Below, one piece after another: positions 10,228 through 19,534 of a DNA stretch of 64,000 bases. The notes beneath the pieces are model-generated. The model did no database searches. It saw only the letters and a list, made by a program, of their open reading frames with translations, and was not told the DNA's origin. A program made the position numbers and the translations under genes. Source of the stretch: Acidobacteriota bacterium. GTDB lineage: Bacteria; Acidobacteriota; Terriglobia; Acidiferrales; UBA7541. Where the stretch lies: positions 1 to 64,000 of the forward strand of contig JABDFR010000005.1 of assembly GCA_013286465.1 (NCBI GenBank), given 5' to 3'. Positions within the stretch are counted from its first letter, which is position 1. Each line of letters begins with the position of its first letter.

Positions 10228-11702
10228 AACTTGCGGGAATGCTCTTTGGCCCAGCGTTCTACTACTACTTTTTTGTCGGTGTAGAACTCTACCGAGTCGC
10301 GGCCTTGGCCGTGTAGATCGCCGAAGAAACTGTCCTTCCAGCCTGTGAATGGGAAGTACGCCATGGGGGCGGCTACGCCAATATTTATGCCTATATTTCC
10401 GGCTTGGGCTTCGTAGCGGAAGCGACGGGCGGCGGCGCCGCTGGAGGTGAAGAGCGAGGCTTGATTGCCGAACGGGCTGCTGTTGAGGATGGCTAGGGCT
10501 TCGTCCATGTCGCGGGCTGGAATCAGGCTTAGGACGGGGCCGAAAATTTCGGTGTGGGCTAGCTCGCTGGTTTGCGGCAGGCCTTCTAGGATTGTGGGGC
10601 GGATGAAATTACCTGATTCGCGATTGGTGATTTTGGCGTTGCGGCCGTCGACCAGGACTTTTGCGCCTTCTTTTGCGCCGCGGGCGATTAGATCTTCGAT
10701 TCTGGTTTTACTTTGCGGGGTGATTACCGGGCCCATCTGCACGTTTTGATCTTGGCCGTCTCCTACTCTTAGTTTGCTGGCGTTTTCGGCTATTGCGTCG
10801 CGGAAAGTTTTTTGGGCTTCGCCGATTGCTACTGCTACCGAGACGGCCAGGCACCTTTGGCCGGCGCATCCGAAGGCGCTGTCGCTGATGATTTGCGTGG
10901 CGGATTCCATGTCGGCGTCCGGGAGGATGAGAACTGGATTTTTTGCGCCGCCTTGGCATTGGGCGCGCTTGCCGTTGGCGCCGGCGCGGGCGTAGACATA
11001 TTTCGCGATTGGCGTGGAGCCTACGAAGCTGATGGCGCGAATTTTTGGGTGATCGAGTAACGCATCTACTACTGATTTGCCGCCGTTGACTAGGTTTAGG
11101 ACGCCTTTGGGAAAGCCGGCGCGCTGGAGTAGATCGAAGGCGTAGCGCATAGTGAGCGGGACGCGTTCGGATGGCTTCAGGATGAAAGTATTGCCGGTGG
11201 CTACGGCGTACGGAAGAAACCAGAACGGAATCATGCCGGGAAAATTGAATGGGGTGATTGCGGCTACTACGCCTAGCGGCTGGCGGATCATGGTTTCGTC
11301 GATGCCGCGGGCGACGTCTTCGAGATTGTAGCCTTGCATGAGGATGGGAATTCCGCAGGCTACTTCTACGTTTTCGATGGCGCGGCGCATTTCGCCTCTG
11401 GATTCGCCGAGGGTTTTTCCGTTTTCCTTTGTGATGATGCGGCAGATTTCGTCTAGATGGTCTTCTAGCAGCTGCTTTAATTTGAAGAGCGGTTGGATTC
11501 GCTCTTCCGGAGGGGTGCGGCGCCAATCGGGGAATGCAGAGGCTGCGGCTTCTACGGCTGAGGCTACATCCTGGGCGGTTGAGAGTGGGATTTCGGCTAG
11601 CGATTCCTGGGTGGCGGGATTGATTACTTTTTGCGATTCGGTGGCGGAACTTTTGGTCCACTGGCCGCCGATGTAATTTGAGATTGTTTCTGTGGCCGAC
11701 AT
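10224..11702 (-). CDS. mmsA: CoA-acylating methylmalonate-semialdehyde dehydrogenase
   Basis: ALDH with MMSDH features: [57 protein letters not shown]. Confidence 0.9.
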   Translation of the reverse strand: MSATETISNYIGGQWTKSSATESQKVINPATQESLAEIPLSTAQDVASAVEAAASAFPDWRRTPPEERIQPLFKLKQLLEDHLDEICRIITKENGKTLGESRGEMRRAIENVEVACGIPILMQGYNLEDVARGIDETMIRQPLGVVAAITPFNFPGMIPFWFLPYAVATGNTFILKPSERVPLTMRYAFDLLQRAGFPKGVLNLVNGGKSVVDALLDHPKIRAISFVGSTPIAKYVYARAGANGKRAQCQGGAKNPVLILPDADMESATQIISDSAFGCAGQRCLAVSVAVAIGEAQKTFRDAIAENASKLRVGDGQDQNVQMGPVITPQSKTRIEDLIARGAKEGAKVLVDGRNAKITNRESGNFIRPTILEGLPQTSELAHTEIFGPVLSLIPARDMDEALAILNSSPFGNQASLFTSSGAAARRFRYEAQAGNIGINIGVAAPMAYFPFTGWKDSFFGDLHGQGRDSVEFYTDKKVVVERWAKEHSRKF

Positions 11703-11778
11703 GATGGCTCCAGATTATGAAAGCGCTCGATGGCGCTTGCAGAGACTTCTTTATTTTCTCATGAAAACGACACGCTCA

Positions 11779-11810
11779 TAAGATGCTGGGCTGAAGCCCA
11801 CCGCTACGAA
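11779..11810. repeat. 32-nt dispersed repeat copy 1 (taagatgctgggctgaagcccaccgctacgaa)
   Basis: Exact match to 39826-39857; contains the perfect inverted repeat TGGGCT-GA-AGCCCA. Confidence 0.9.
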
Positions 11811-11825
11811 GGCAACGCCGCGCGA

Positions 11826-14800
11826 TTAGAAAATTACCTTTAGGCCGAGCTGAATTTCTCGGGCCGCGAAGGCGGCGGGGGACTGGCCGAATTGCGGGCT
11901 GCCTAGATCGCCGATCGGGTTGTAGAGGTTGACGCGATTGAACAGGTTGAATGCTTCGAAACGGAATTGGAGTTTCAGCGATTCGTAGACGTTGATGTCT
12001 TTGAAGACGCCTAGATCGACCGACGCGTAGCCGGGGCCGCGGAAGGCGTTGCGGCTGAGAGTGCCGTCTTGCGCCACCGGGACGCACGGAGTTCCGTCGA
12101 AAAATGGAACGATTCCGCCGGGACAGAAAACACTGATCGCCGGCGATGAAAGCGAAATGGCGGTGCGGACTTGCGACGGGCTGCCGAAAACGCCGGCGAC
12201 GAATTGCTGATTGTTGAAGCCGGAGGTTTTTAGATTTGCCGGAGCGTTGGGGCGATCGTATTGCAGGCCGTCCATGTTGAAATCGCAGCCTTGGAACCAG
12301 GCCAGGCCGCAGTTCACGTCGAAGGGGCGGCCGGATTGCAGGGCTAGCAGCGGATTCACTTTCCATCCGCCGAAAACTTGCTTCATTACACCTTCTTTTG
12401 GTCCCGGAACATCCCAGACGCCGGAGAGAGTGAAGCGGTTGCGGACATCGAATTCTGACGGGCCGCGATCGAGTTTCGGCTTGCTGATGTCCGCGACGCC
12501 GGTATAGAGCGCGGCGTAGGCGTTTACGTTGAAATAGTCGCCCAGATTTCCTTCGGTTACGTTGTCGAGAACTTTTCCGTAGGTGTAGTTGATGGTCCAC
12601 ATGAAACCGTGGCTGTAATTTTTGCGGAGTTGCACGTTCATGCCGTGATAGATGGAGTTGCCTTCGTTGGAAGTGTAGTACTCGTTGTTCCAGCCGGGAT
12701 TGAGGCGATTGATGGTGAAATCGCAATTGGTGGCGGGATTCTCGCAAACGTCGCCATCGAAGCGATTGTAATCTTCGCGGGTGTAATTGCCGACGCCGTG
12801 AGTGCCGACGTAATTGATGGTGAAGCCGTAGTCGCGGAAGAATTGATGTTGAATGCCGAAGAACCATTGTTCGGCGTAGGCGGATTTTAATTTTGGATCA
12901 GTGCCGTAGAGATTGATGTTGAGGCCTTGAATGCCGCCGTTGGCGAGGGCGGGTCCTTGGAAATCGGGGCTGGGTTGGAATGGGAATGTGTAATTGATGT
13001 TGGTGCCGAAGCCGAAGACGGGATCTTCGACGGCTCTGGCGGAATTGGGGGGATCGAAACGCGAGCCGTTGGACCAGAGATTGGAGAACGGCTCGTTGTA
13101 GGCGATGCCGAAACCGGCGCGAATGGCGGAAGTGCCGTGGCCGAAGGGATCCCACGCTATGCCGACGCGCGGGGCGAAATCATGCTTGTTTGTACTCCAG
13201 AGCTGACTGACTCGGCCGACCGTTGCGGTGGTCATCGCGGCGGGGAGACTGTCTCCTTGACCGAGGATGATGTTGTTTTGCAGGCCATTGACTTCGCTGG
13301 GTGTGCCGAAAATGCTGTAGCGGAGGCCTAGATTCACCGTTAGGCGCGAGGTGATTTTCCAGTCGTCTTGAACGAAGGCGGCCCATTGCGTCCAACGGAA
13401 ATGGCGCGGGGAATCGGTGAAATCGCCGAACGTTGGGCCGGGCTCGCGGCTTACGGTGGCGGAAATTAGATAAGGATCGTCGTTGGCGAAATTAAATTTG
13501 CTGTTGAATTCGTAGAAGGGATTGGCGAGCAGGCCGTAGTCGCTATTTTCCTGGACGCGGCGGACTTCGAAACCGAATTTGAGGCTGTGGCGGCCGGCGA
13601 TGTGGGTGAGGATGTCGTTGGCGGCGAAGGTGTTGAAAACGAAATGGCGGGGCTGAAAAACTTCGCCGCCGATGTTCACTGGGCCATCGTCGAAGAAGAG
13701 AGTGCCGAAATCTTCGGGAGAGAGGCCGTCGGCTTTGAGGGTTTGTGCGGTAATGGTGTTGGGATTCATGCCGAAGCCGAGGTTGCTGTTGTTTCTGGAA
13801 TAGGCGAAACGGAGATCGTTGAGAGTGGTGGAGGAAAATTCGTGGGTGTAGCCGAGGCTGAGGTCGGCGAAGAAGCCGGTTTGCGGAGAGGTGAAGCCGC
13901 GGATGTTGCCGCCGGATAGTTCTTCGCGACCGACGTCGCCGGAAGCGTACGTGGCGATCCAGCGGCCGTAAAGTTGATCGCGGGAAGTTAGATGGTGGTC
14001 GATGCGAATGCTGTATTGGTCGGCGTTATTGGGTTCGAGTTGCGAGGCGGCGGCGGTGCATTGATCGGGGACATTGGGATCGGGAGGGCCGACGGCGAGC
14101 GGACCGTCTGCGACGGGAAGCACGCTGCCGGTGGAGATTTCGGTGCCGGGCAAGCACGGTGGGGCGGGGAAATCTTTATAGAATTGCGCGGCAAAATTAT
14201 TGGGAAAATTGGTGATTACGAAATTGCGGAATTCCGGGGTTTCGGTGGTGAAAAGCGCGGGGGCGCCGTCTTTCAGGCGCGAGCCTTCGTAGTTTAGGAA
14301 GAAGAAAGTCTTGTCCTTGAAAATTGGGCCGCCGAGGGAAGCGCCGAATTGATTTTGCTGCAGCGGGGTTTTGCTTACGAAATCGAAAAAGTTGCGGGCG
14401 TTGAGCGCGGTGTTTCTGCCGGTGTAGAAAGCGTCGCCGTGAAATTTGTTGGTGCCGGACTTGGTGATGACGTTGACGATGGCGCCGTCATTGCGGCCGT
14501 ATTCGGCGGAAAAATTCAGGGTTTGGACTTGGACTTCCTGGATGGCGTCGAGAGAGGGGAAGATCAGCGGCGTGCCGCCGAGCCATTCGTTGTTGTTGGA
14601 GTTGCCATCGAGAATGAAATTATTGCCGCGGGGGGTGGAGCCGTTGGCGATGAAGCCGTCGTCGAAAGTGGTGGAGCTGGTGGGCGAGGAGACGTTGGAG
14701 ACGACCGGGGCGTTGGTGGCGGTTACGCCGGGCTCGAGGGTAATGAGCTGATAGACGTCGCGGCCGTTGAGGGGAAGATCGGTGACTTCGCGGGTGGTGA

Positions 14801-15221
14801 GAGTGTTTGCCAGGCGTCCTTCTTCGGTTTGAACGAGCGGGGCGTTGGTGGTTACTTCGATGGTTTCGGTGACGCTGCCGATTTGCAGGACTACGGTGAG
14901 GCTGTTGACGACATTGACGCTGACGACGAGATTGTCGCTGACCAGCGATTTGAATCCTTTTGCGTTGACGTTCATGCGATAGGTGCCGGGGGCTAGATGC
15001 GGGAGGCGGGCGTAGCCGATGTTGTCGGTGACTTCTTCGGCTTCGGTGCCGGTGCCTAGATCGGTGAGTTTCACCGTCGCACTGGGAACGGCGGCGCCTG
15101 AGGAATCCTTCACTGTGACGGCGATCGTGCCTTCGGTGAGCTGAGCGGATAGGGCGGCGCTTAGGCCGAGCAGCAGGCACATGCTCAAAACGAGCTTGAT
15201 GATCAGGTTGCGGTAGGACAT
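11826..15221 (-). CDS. TonB-dependent receptor with N-terminal carboxypeptidase-regulatory-like domain (Oar-like)
   Basis: EGTIAVTVKDSSGAAVPSATVKLTDLGTG..., plug region (LPLNGRDVYQLITLEPGVT, DGAIVNVITKSGTNKFHGDAFYTGRN), C-terminal barrel ending in F. Confidence 0.9.
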   Translation of the reverse strand: MSYRNLIIKLVLSMCLLLGLSAALSAQLTEGTIAVTVKDSSGAAVPSATVKLTDLGTGTEAEEVTDNIGYARLPHLAPGTYRMNVNAKGFKSLVSDNLVVSVNVVNSLTVVLQIGSVTETIEVTTNAPLVQTEEGRLANTLTTREVTDLPLNGRDVYQLITLEPGVTATNAPVVSNVSSPTSSTTFDDGFIANGSTPRGNNFILDGNSNNNEWLGGTPLIFPSLDAIQEVQVQTLNFSAEYGRNDGAIVNVITKSGTNKFHGDAFYTGRNTALNARNFFDFVSKTPLQQNQFGASLGGPIFKDKTFFFLNYEGSRLKDGAPALFTTETPEFRNFVITNFPNNFAAQFYKDFPAPPCLPGTEISTGSVLPVADGPLAVGPPDPNVPDQCTAAASQLEPNNADQYSIRIDHHLTSRDQLYGRWIATYASGDVGREELSGGNIRGFTSPQTGFFADLSLGYTHEFSSTTLNDLRFAYSRNNSNLGFGMNPNTITAQTLKADGLSPEDFGTLFFDDGPVNIGGEVFQPRHFVFNTFAANDILTHIAGRHSLKFGFEVRRVQENSDYGLLANPFYEFNSKFNFANDDPYLISATVSREPGPTFGDFTDSPRHFRWTQWAAFVQDDWKITSRLTVNLGLRYSIFGTPSEVNGLQNNIILGQGDSLPAAMTTATVGRVSQLWSTNKHDFAPRVGIAWDPFGHGTSAIRAGFGIAYNEPFSNLWSNGSRFDPPNSARAVEDPVFGFGTNINYTFPFQPSPDFQGPALANGGIQGLNINLYGTDPKLKSAYAEQWFFGIQHQFFRDYGFTINYVGTHGVGNYTREDYNRFDGDVCENPATNCDFTINRLNPGWNNEYYTSNEGNSIYHGMNVQLRKNYSHGFMWTINYTYGKVLDNVTEGNLGDYFNVNAYAALYTGVADISKPKLDRGPSEFDVRNRFTLSGVWDVPGPKEGVMKQVFGGWKVNPLLALQSGRPFDVNCGLAWFQGCDFNMDGLQYDRPNAPANLKTSGFNNQQFVAGVFGSPSQVRTAISLSSPAISVFCPGGIVPFFDGTPCVPVAQDGTLSRNAFRGPGYASVDLGVFKDINVYESLKLQFRFEAFNLFNRVNLYNPIGDLGSPQFGQSPAAFAAREIQLGLKVIF

Positions 15222-15304
15222 GAGGGCCTCCCTCACACTGTGCGATGAGATTGTCTGCGCGTGCTCAATCGAATCAGGGATCAAGGTGCTCCAGGTTTTT
15301 TCAA

Positions 15305-15333
15305 TGTCTACAGAAAGAATGTAAGGTTGTCAA
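15305..15333 (-). promoter_or_regulatory. Predicted promoter of the TonB receptor gene with the shared TTGACAACCTTnCAT motif
   Basis: Minus strand TTGACA-(17)-TAGACA; 11 consecutive identical bases (TTGACAACCTT) plus CAT and GTAGA shared with 16345-16373. Confidence 0.6.
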
Positions 15334-15373
15334 GCGGAATGATAACTGGCGGGCGATGAGGGTGGCGGAAACG

Positions 15374-16327
15374 TCAGAAAGTGGGAGGGGTGTTGACCCA
15401 GAGCAGGACGGTTTCGCGATCGCCGGAATTGAACCAGCGATGGCCGCGGGTGCTTTCGAACCAGAAGCTTTCGCCTTCGTGGAGGACGTGGCATTCGAGT
15501 TCGTCGAGCCAGATTTCGAGGGTGCCGTTGAGCATGTAGATGAATTCTTCGCCGTTGTGGGAATAGGCACCGTCGCTGCCGGAGCCTGGGGGCACGCGAA
15601 ACAGCATGGATTGGAGCATTTTTGTGCCGGTGGAGAGGAGTTCCATGGCGACGCCGGATTCGGTGCGTAGGAGCGGACGCATGGACGGCTTCATGATGGC
15701 GCTGGGCTTGTGAGGGAGATCGTAGAATTCGAGGACGGTGGTGTTGTAGACGTTGGCGAGGCGTTGCAGCGTGGCGACCGAGGGATTTGCTTGCGATAAC
15801 TCGATGGCGCTGAGGAATCCGCCGGAGATTTTGGCGCGGCGGGCGACTTCGGCTACGCCCAGACCGGAGCGCTTGCGAAGGGTGCGAAGTTTTTCGCCGA
15901 TGCTGGGCGTTTTCCCGGTGCGCGTCGGCGCTTTGCGGGAACGCGTTTCGTCGAGAACGCGCTTGATGCCGGGAACGCGCAATTGTTTTACGTCGCGCAG
16001 ATATTTAATGCGCTTCAGCAGCTCGAGAACTTCCGGACTGTAGAGGCGGAATCTTCCCTGGCTGCGGACCGGGGCGACCAGGCCTACGTTTTCCCATTGG
16101 CGCAATGTGGAAGGACTTATGCCGAGAATACGAGCGGTCTGTCCGACGGTGAGGAAGCCGGCGATCGAATTTCTGTTTTTGGAGCGGTTGGAATTGGAGG
16201 CGCGAACGCGCTTACGGCGTCCGGATGGAGTTTTTTTTTGCATGTGGCAGCGGGCGATGCTCTTTTCAATTTGCTCGTGAACGCCGCTGAGTTTGCGTGC
16301 GATCCGGCGCGAATCAATGGGTAACAT
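15374..16327 (-). CDS. Transcriptional regulator with MerR-type HTH, XRE-type HTH and cupin domains
   Basis: MerR: FLTVGQTARILGISPSTLRQWENVGLVAPVRSQGRFRLYSPEVLELLKRIKYLRD. XRE: IGEKLRTLRKRSGLGVAEVARRAKISGGFLSAIELSQANPSVATLQRLANVY. Cupin: SHNGEEFIYMLNGTLEIWLDELECHVLHEGESFWFESTRGHRWFN. Confidence 0.85.
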   Translation of the reverse strand: MLPIDSRRIARKLSGVHEQIEKSIARCHMQKKTPSGRRKRVRASNSNRSKNRNSIAGFLTVGQTARILGISPSTLRQWENVGLVAPVRSQGRFRLYSPEVLELLKRIKYLRDVKQLRVPGIKRVLDETRSRKAPTRTGKTPSIGEKLRTLRKRSGLGVAEVARRAKISGGFLSAIELSQANPSVATLQRLANVYNTTVLEFYDLPHKPSAIMKPSMRPLLRTESGVAMELLSTGTKMLQSMLFRVPPGSGSDGAYSHNGEEFIYMLNGTLEIWLDELECHVLHEGESFWFESTRGHRWFNSGDRETVLLWVNTPPTF

Positions 16328-16344
16328 ACGATAAATTAGGTTGA

Positions 16345-16373
16345 TTGACAACCTTGCATGTCATTGGTAGAGT
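16345..16373 (+). promoter_or_regulatory. Predicted promoter of the aminotransferase operon with the shared TTGACAACCTTnCAT motif
   Basis: TTGACA-(17)-TAGAGT upstream of ATG 16443; paired with 15305-15333. Also AGGTTG-ATTGA-CAACCT inverted repeat across the -35 box. Confidence 0.6.
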
Positions 16374-16442
16374 GCGCGAACGGCTAGGATTGTGCGCTTT
16401 GCTTCGCGCTGCTTTTCGGATTTCAGATTTTTCGGAGTTTTT

Positions 16443-17801
16443 ATGACAGTACCAACGATTGGAAAATTGTCTCCTGCGCAGGTGAAGGAATACACCACTC
16501 AGTTTACTTATGGGACTTGGCGGCGGCAGAAGGGTTGGTCGCCGCTGCAGGTGGTGGCTGCGGAGGGGTGCTTTTTCACGGATGTAAGCGGGAAGAAGTA
16601 TTTGGATTTTTCCGCGCAGTTGATGTGCGTGAATTTGGGGCATAAGAATCGCGCGGTGATTGAGGCGATTCAGCAGCAGGCTGAGAAATTGGCTTTTATT
16701 GGACCGGGGTATGCGACGGAAGTGCGGGCGGAATTGGCGCAATTGCTGACCGAAGTTTTGCCGCGTGGGTTGGCGAAATATTTTTTTACTACTTCCGGAA
16801 CCGAGGCGAATGAGGCGGCTTTCAAGATTGCGCGGATGTATACGGGGAAGACGAAGATAATTTCGCGGTACCGGTCGTATCACGGTTCGACGATGGGCTC
16901 GATTGCGGCTACCGGGGACCCGCGGCGTTGGGCGATGGAGCCTAGCGGAAAAATACCGGGGGTGATTTTTGCGCCGGAGGTGAATTGCTACAAATGTCCG
17001 ATTGGCCACACGTATCCCGGATGTGGGATTGCGTGCGCGGAATATGTGGAGCACATGATCGCGAACGAGAGCGACGTGGCGGCGGTGATTGTGGAGCCGG
17101 TGGTGGGGACGAATGGCGTGTTGGTGCCGCCGAAGGAATATATGCCGCGATTGCGGCAGATTTGCGACGCACATGGGGTGCTTTTGATAGCGGATGAAGT
17201 GATGACCGGGTGGTGCCGTACGGGAAAATGGTTTGCGATGGATCATTGGAACGTGGCGCCGGACATTCTTACTACGGCGAAGGGAATTACGAACGCGGCG
17301 ATTCCTTTGGGGCTTTGCGCAACGACCGAAAAGATTGCAGCGTATTTCGACGATCATTTCTTTTCGCATGGACATACCTATGAAGCGCATCCGATCACGC
17401 TCGCTCCGGGAATCGCGGCGATTCAGGAGATGAAGCGGTTGAAGCTGGCTGAGCGGGCTACCGAGATGGGCGCTTATCTTGGCGACAAATTGCGCGGGCT
17501 GATGCCGCGGCACCGCTCGATCGGCGAAGTGCGCGGGCTGGGATTATTTTGGGGCGTGGAGCTGGTGAAGAATCAGAAAAAGAAAAATCCTTTCAATACC
17601 GGCGAGGACAAAATTGCCGGCAAGCCGCTGATGGTGGATCGCGTGGCGGCGAAGATGATGGCGGCGGGAGTTTTTATTCAGGCTTGGATGAGCCATTTTG
17701 TGATCGCGCCTCCTTTGATTATTACGAAAGAGGAGATCGATCGCGGGGTGACGGCGCTGGATGAGGCGTTGGGGCTTGCCGATGCCGAGGTGGAGGCGTA
17801 G
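16443..17801 (+). CDS. Class III (PLP) aminotransferase, possibly beta-alanine/omega-amino acid:pyruvate type
   Basis: GPGYATEVRAELAQLL, FFTTSGTEANEAAFKIAR, RYRSYHGSTMGS, IADEVMTGWCRTGKWFAMDHWNVAPDILTTAKGITN. Confidence 0.85.
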   Translation: MTVPTIGKLSPAQVKEYTTQFTYGTWRRQKGWSPLQVVAAEGCFFTDVSGKKYLDFSAQLMCVNLGHKNRAVIEAIQQQAEKLAFIGPGYATEVRAELAQLLTEVLPRGLAKYFFTTSGTEANEAAFKIARMYTGKTKIISRYRSYHGSTMGSIAATGDPRRWAMEPSGKIPGVIFAPEVNCYKCPIGHTYPGCGIACAEYVEHMIANESDVAAVIVEPVVGTNGVLVPPKEYMPRLRQICDAHGVLLIADEVMTGWCRTGKWFAMDHWNVAPDILTTAKGITNAAIPLGLCATTEKIAAYFDDHFFSHGHTYEAHPITLAPGIAAIQEMKRLKLAERATEMGAYLGDKLRGLMPRHRSIGEVRGLGLFWGVELVKNQKKKNPFNTGEDKIAGKPLMVDRVAAKMMAAGVFIQAWMSHFVIAPPLIITKEEIDRGVTALDEALGLADAEVEA

Positions 17802-17833
17802 ATCGCGGTTCGCGATTTTCCGGAGGTGGTGCA

Positions 17834-19486
17834 GTGTGGCCTGTGTCGCGTCGGAAATTTCTGCATGGCTTGGGGGCGTTTGCCGCGCTGCCGCTTTTTC
17901 GTTCCGAAGAACCCGACCTGATCCTCTATAACGGCGATATTTGGACCGTTGATGAATCGCAGCCGCGGGCGCAGGCCGTTGCTATTATTGGCGGGAAATT
18001 CGCGGCCGTTGGATCGAATGACGAAGTGCTGCATCTGGCTTCGGCGCGTACGCGGAAGATCGATCTTGGATTGAAGTCTGTGCTGCCTGGATTTAATGAC
18101 GCGCATTCGCATCCTTGCGATTCGGGTGTCGAGCATCTTCGCAAAGTTGCTTGCGATTCCAATTCCATCGAGAAAATTCAGATGGCCTTGCACGAGCGGG
18201 CGCAGAAAACGCCGCCGGGGCAATGGGTGCTGGGATTTTTGTACGACGATGGGAAGACTCCGCGTCCGTTGAATATGCATGACCTGGATGCGGCGGTGCC
18301 GGATCATCCGGTGATCGTGCAGCATCGCGGCGGGCACGTGGCGTTCGTGAATTTCATGGCGCTGAAACTGGCGAACGTGGACGATCAGACGCCCGATCCT
18401 ACCGGCGGGCGCTTCGAACATGATTCCTCGGGACATTTGACTGGGTATGTTGGCGATGCCGCGGCGAAAATATTTTTCGCGTTGGTGCCGCAGACGAATA
18501 CACGCGAGGACTACCGGGCGGGCTCGGCCTTTATTTCGAAATTGTTCGCTAGCAAGGGTGTGACTTCGGCTTGCGATGCGGATGCCGATCCGGAATATGT
18601 GCAGGGTTATCAGGACGCGCGGGATAGCGGGGAATTGCGGATGCGCGTTTATTGCATTGTATCGGCGCATTCGCTCGAACGATTTATGGCCGCTGGAGTT
18701 CATACTGGCTTTGGCGATGATTGGGTGCGCATCGGTGGAGTGAAGCAGTATGCCGACGGCTCGATTTCGGAGCGCACTGCCTGGCTATCGCAACCTTATA
18801 TAGGGATCCCTGGAAATTACACCGGATTGCAGTTGACCACGCGCGAGAAACTTTACGAGGTGGGGAGCAAGGCACACGCGGCGGGTTGGCAATTGGCCAC
18901 GCATGCGAATGGGGATTTGGCGATCGACCGGATTCTGAGCGTTTACGAGCAGATTCAGAAAGAAAATCCGCGGAAAGATCCGCGATTCCGGATCGAGCAT
19001 TGCACGTTGTTGAATGATTCTTTGATTCAGCGGATGAAGGCCTTGAACGTGATTCCCGCGCCGTTTTCCTGCTACGTCTACTTTCATGGCGACGTAATGC
19101 ATTTTTATGGCGAGGAACGGACGAAGAACATGTTTCCGATGCGAAGTTTTCTGGATGCCGGGCTGCGGCCTACGGATTCTTCCGATTACACGGCAAGCCC
19201 TTCGGACCCGATGATGTGGCTGCAATCGCAGCTCACGCGGACGGACTTCAAGGGGCATTCGTGGGGATTGAATCAGCGGATCGGGATTGAAGAAGCGATT
19301 CGCTGCGGGACGGTGAATGGGGCTTACGCTTCGTTTGAGGAAGATATTAAGGGCTCGATCCGGCCGGGGCAGCTTGCAGATCTGGTGGTGCTGCAGAAGA
19401 ATCCTTTCAAGACGGAGCCTTCCGAACTTTTGAAAGTGCAAGTCGAGCGAACGATGGTTGGCGGCAAGTGGACGTATGAATCGTGA
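17834..19486 (+). CDS. Amidohydrolase (YtcJ-like, amidohydrolase_3) with twin-arginine-like N-terminus
   Basis: SRRKFLHGLGAFAAL; PGFNDAHSHP; GGVKQYADGSISERTAWL; SIRPGQLADLVVLQKNPF. Confidence 0.85.
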   Translation: MWPVSRRKFLHGLGAFAALPLFRSEEPDLILYNGDIWTVDESQPRAQAVAIIGGKFAAVGSNDEVLHLASARTRKIDLGLKSVLPGFNDAHSHPCDSGVEHLRKVACDSNSIEKIQMALHERAQKTPPGQWVLGFLYDDGKTPRPLNMHDLDAAVPDHPVIVQHRGGHVAFVNFMALKLANVDDQTPDPTGGRFEHDSSGHLTGYVGDAAAKIFFALVPQTNTREDYRAGSAFISKLFASKGVTSACDADADPEYVQGYQDARDSGELRMRVYCIVSAHSLERFMAAGVHTGFGDDWVRIGGVKQYADGSISERTAWLSQPYIGIPGNYTGLQLTTREKLYEVGSKAHAAGWQLATHANGDLAIDRILSVYEQIQKENPRKDPRFRIEHCTLLNDSLIQRMKALNVIPAPFSCYVYFHGDVMHFYGEERTKNMFPMRSFLDAGLRPTDSSDYTASPSDPMMWLQSQLTRTDFKGHSWGLNQRIGIEEAIRCGTVNGAYASFEEDIKGSIRPGQLADLVVLQKNPFKTEPSELLKVQVERTMVGGKWTYES

Positions 19487-19534
19487 CGCGGGTTTGCCGC
19501 TGCGGATCTGAACGAAATCACAACAAGGTGGCTC

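Noticed and set aside
11776-12867. 363-aa minus-strand ORF overlapping the TonB receptor gene
   Set aside because: Same strand, wrong frame; Arg/Gln-rich out-of-frame product of the receptor gene.
11826-15221. TonB receptor as part of a SusCD-type polysaccharide utilisation locus
   Set aside because: No SusD-like gene or glycoside hydrolases are adjacent; the carboxypeptidase-regulatory-like N-terminus fits Oar-like receptors.
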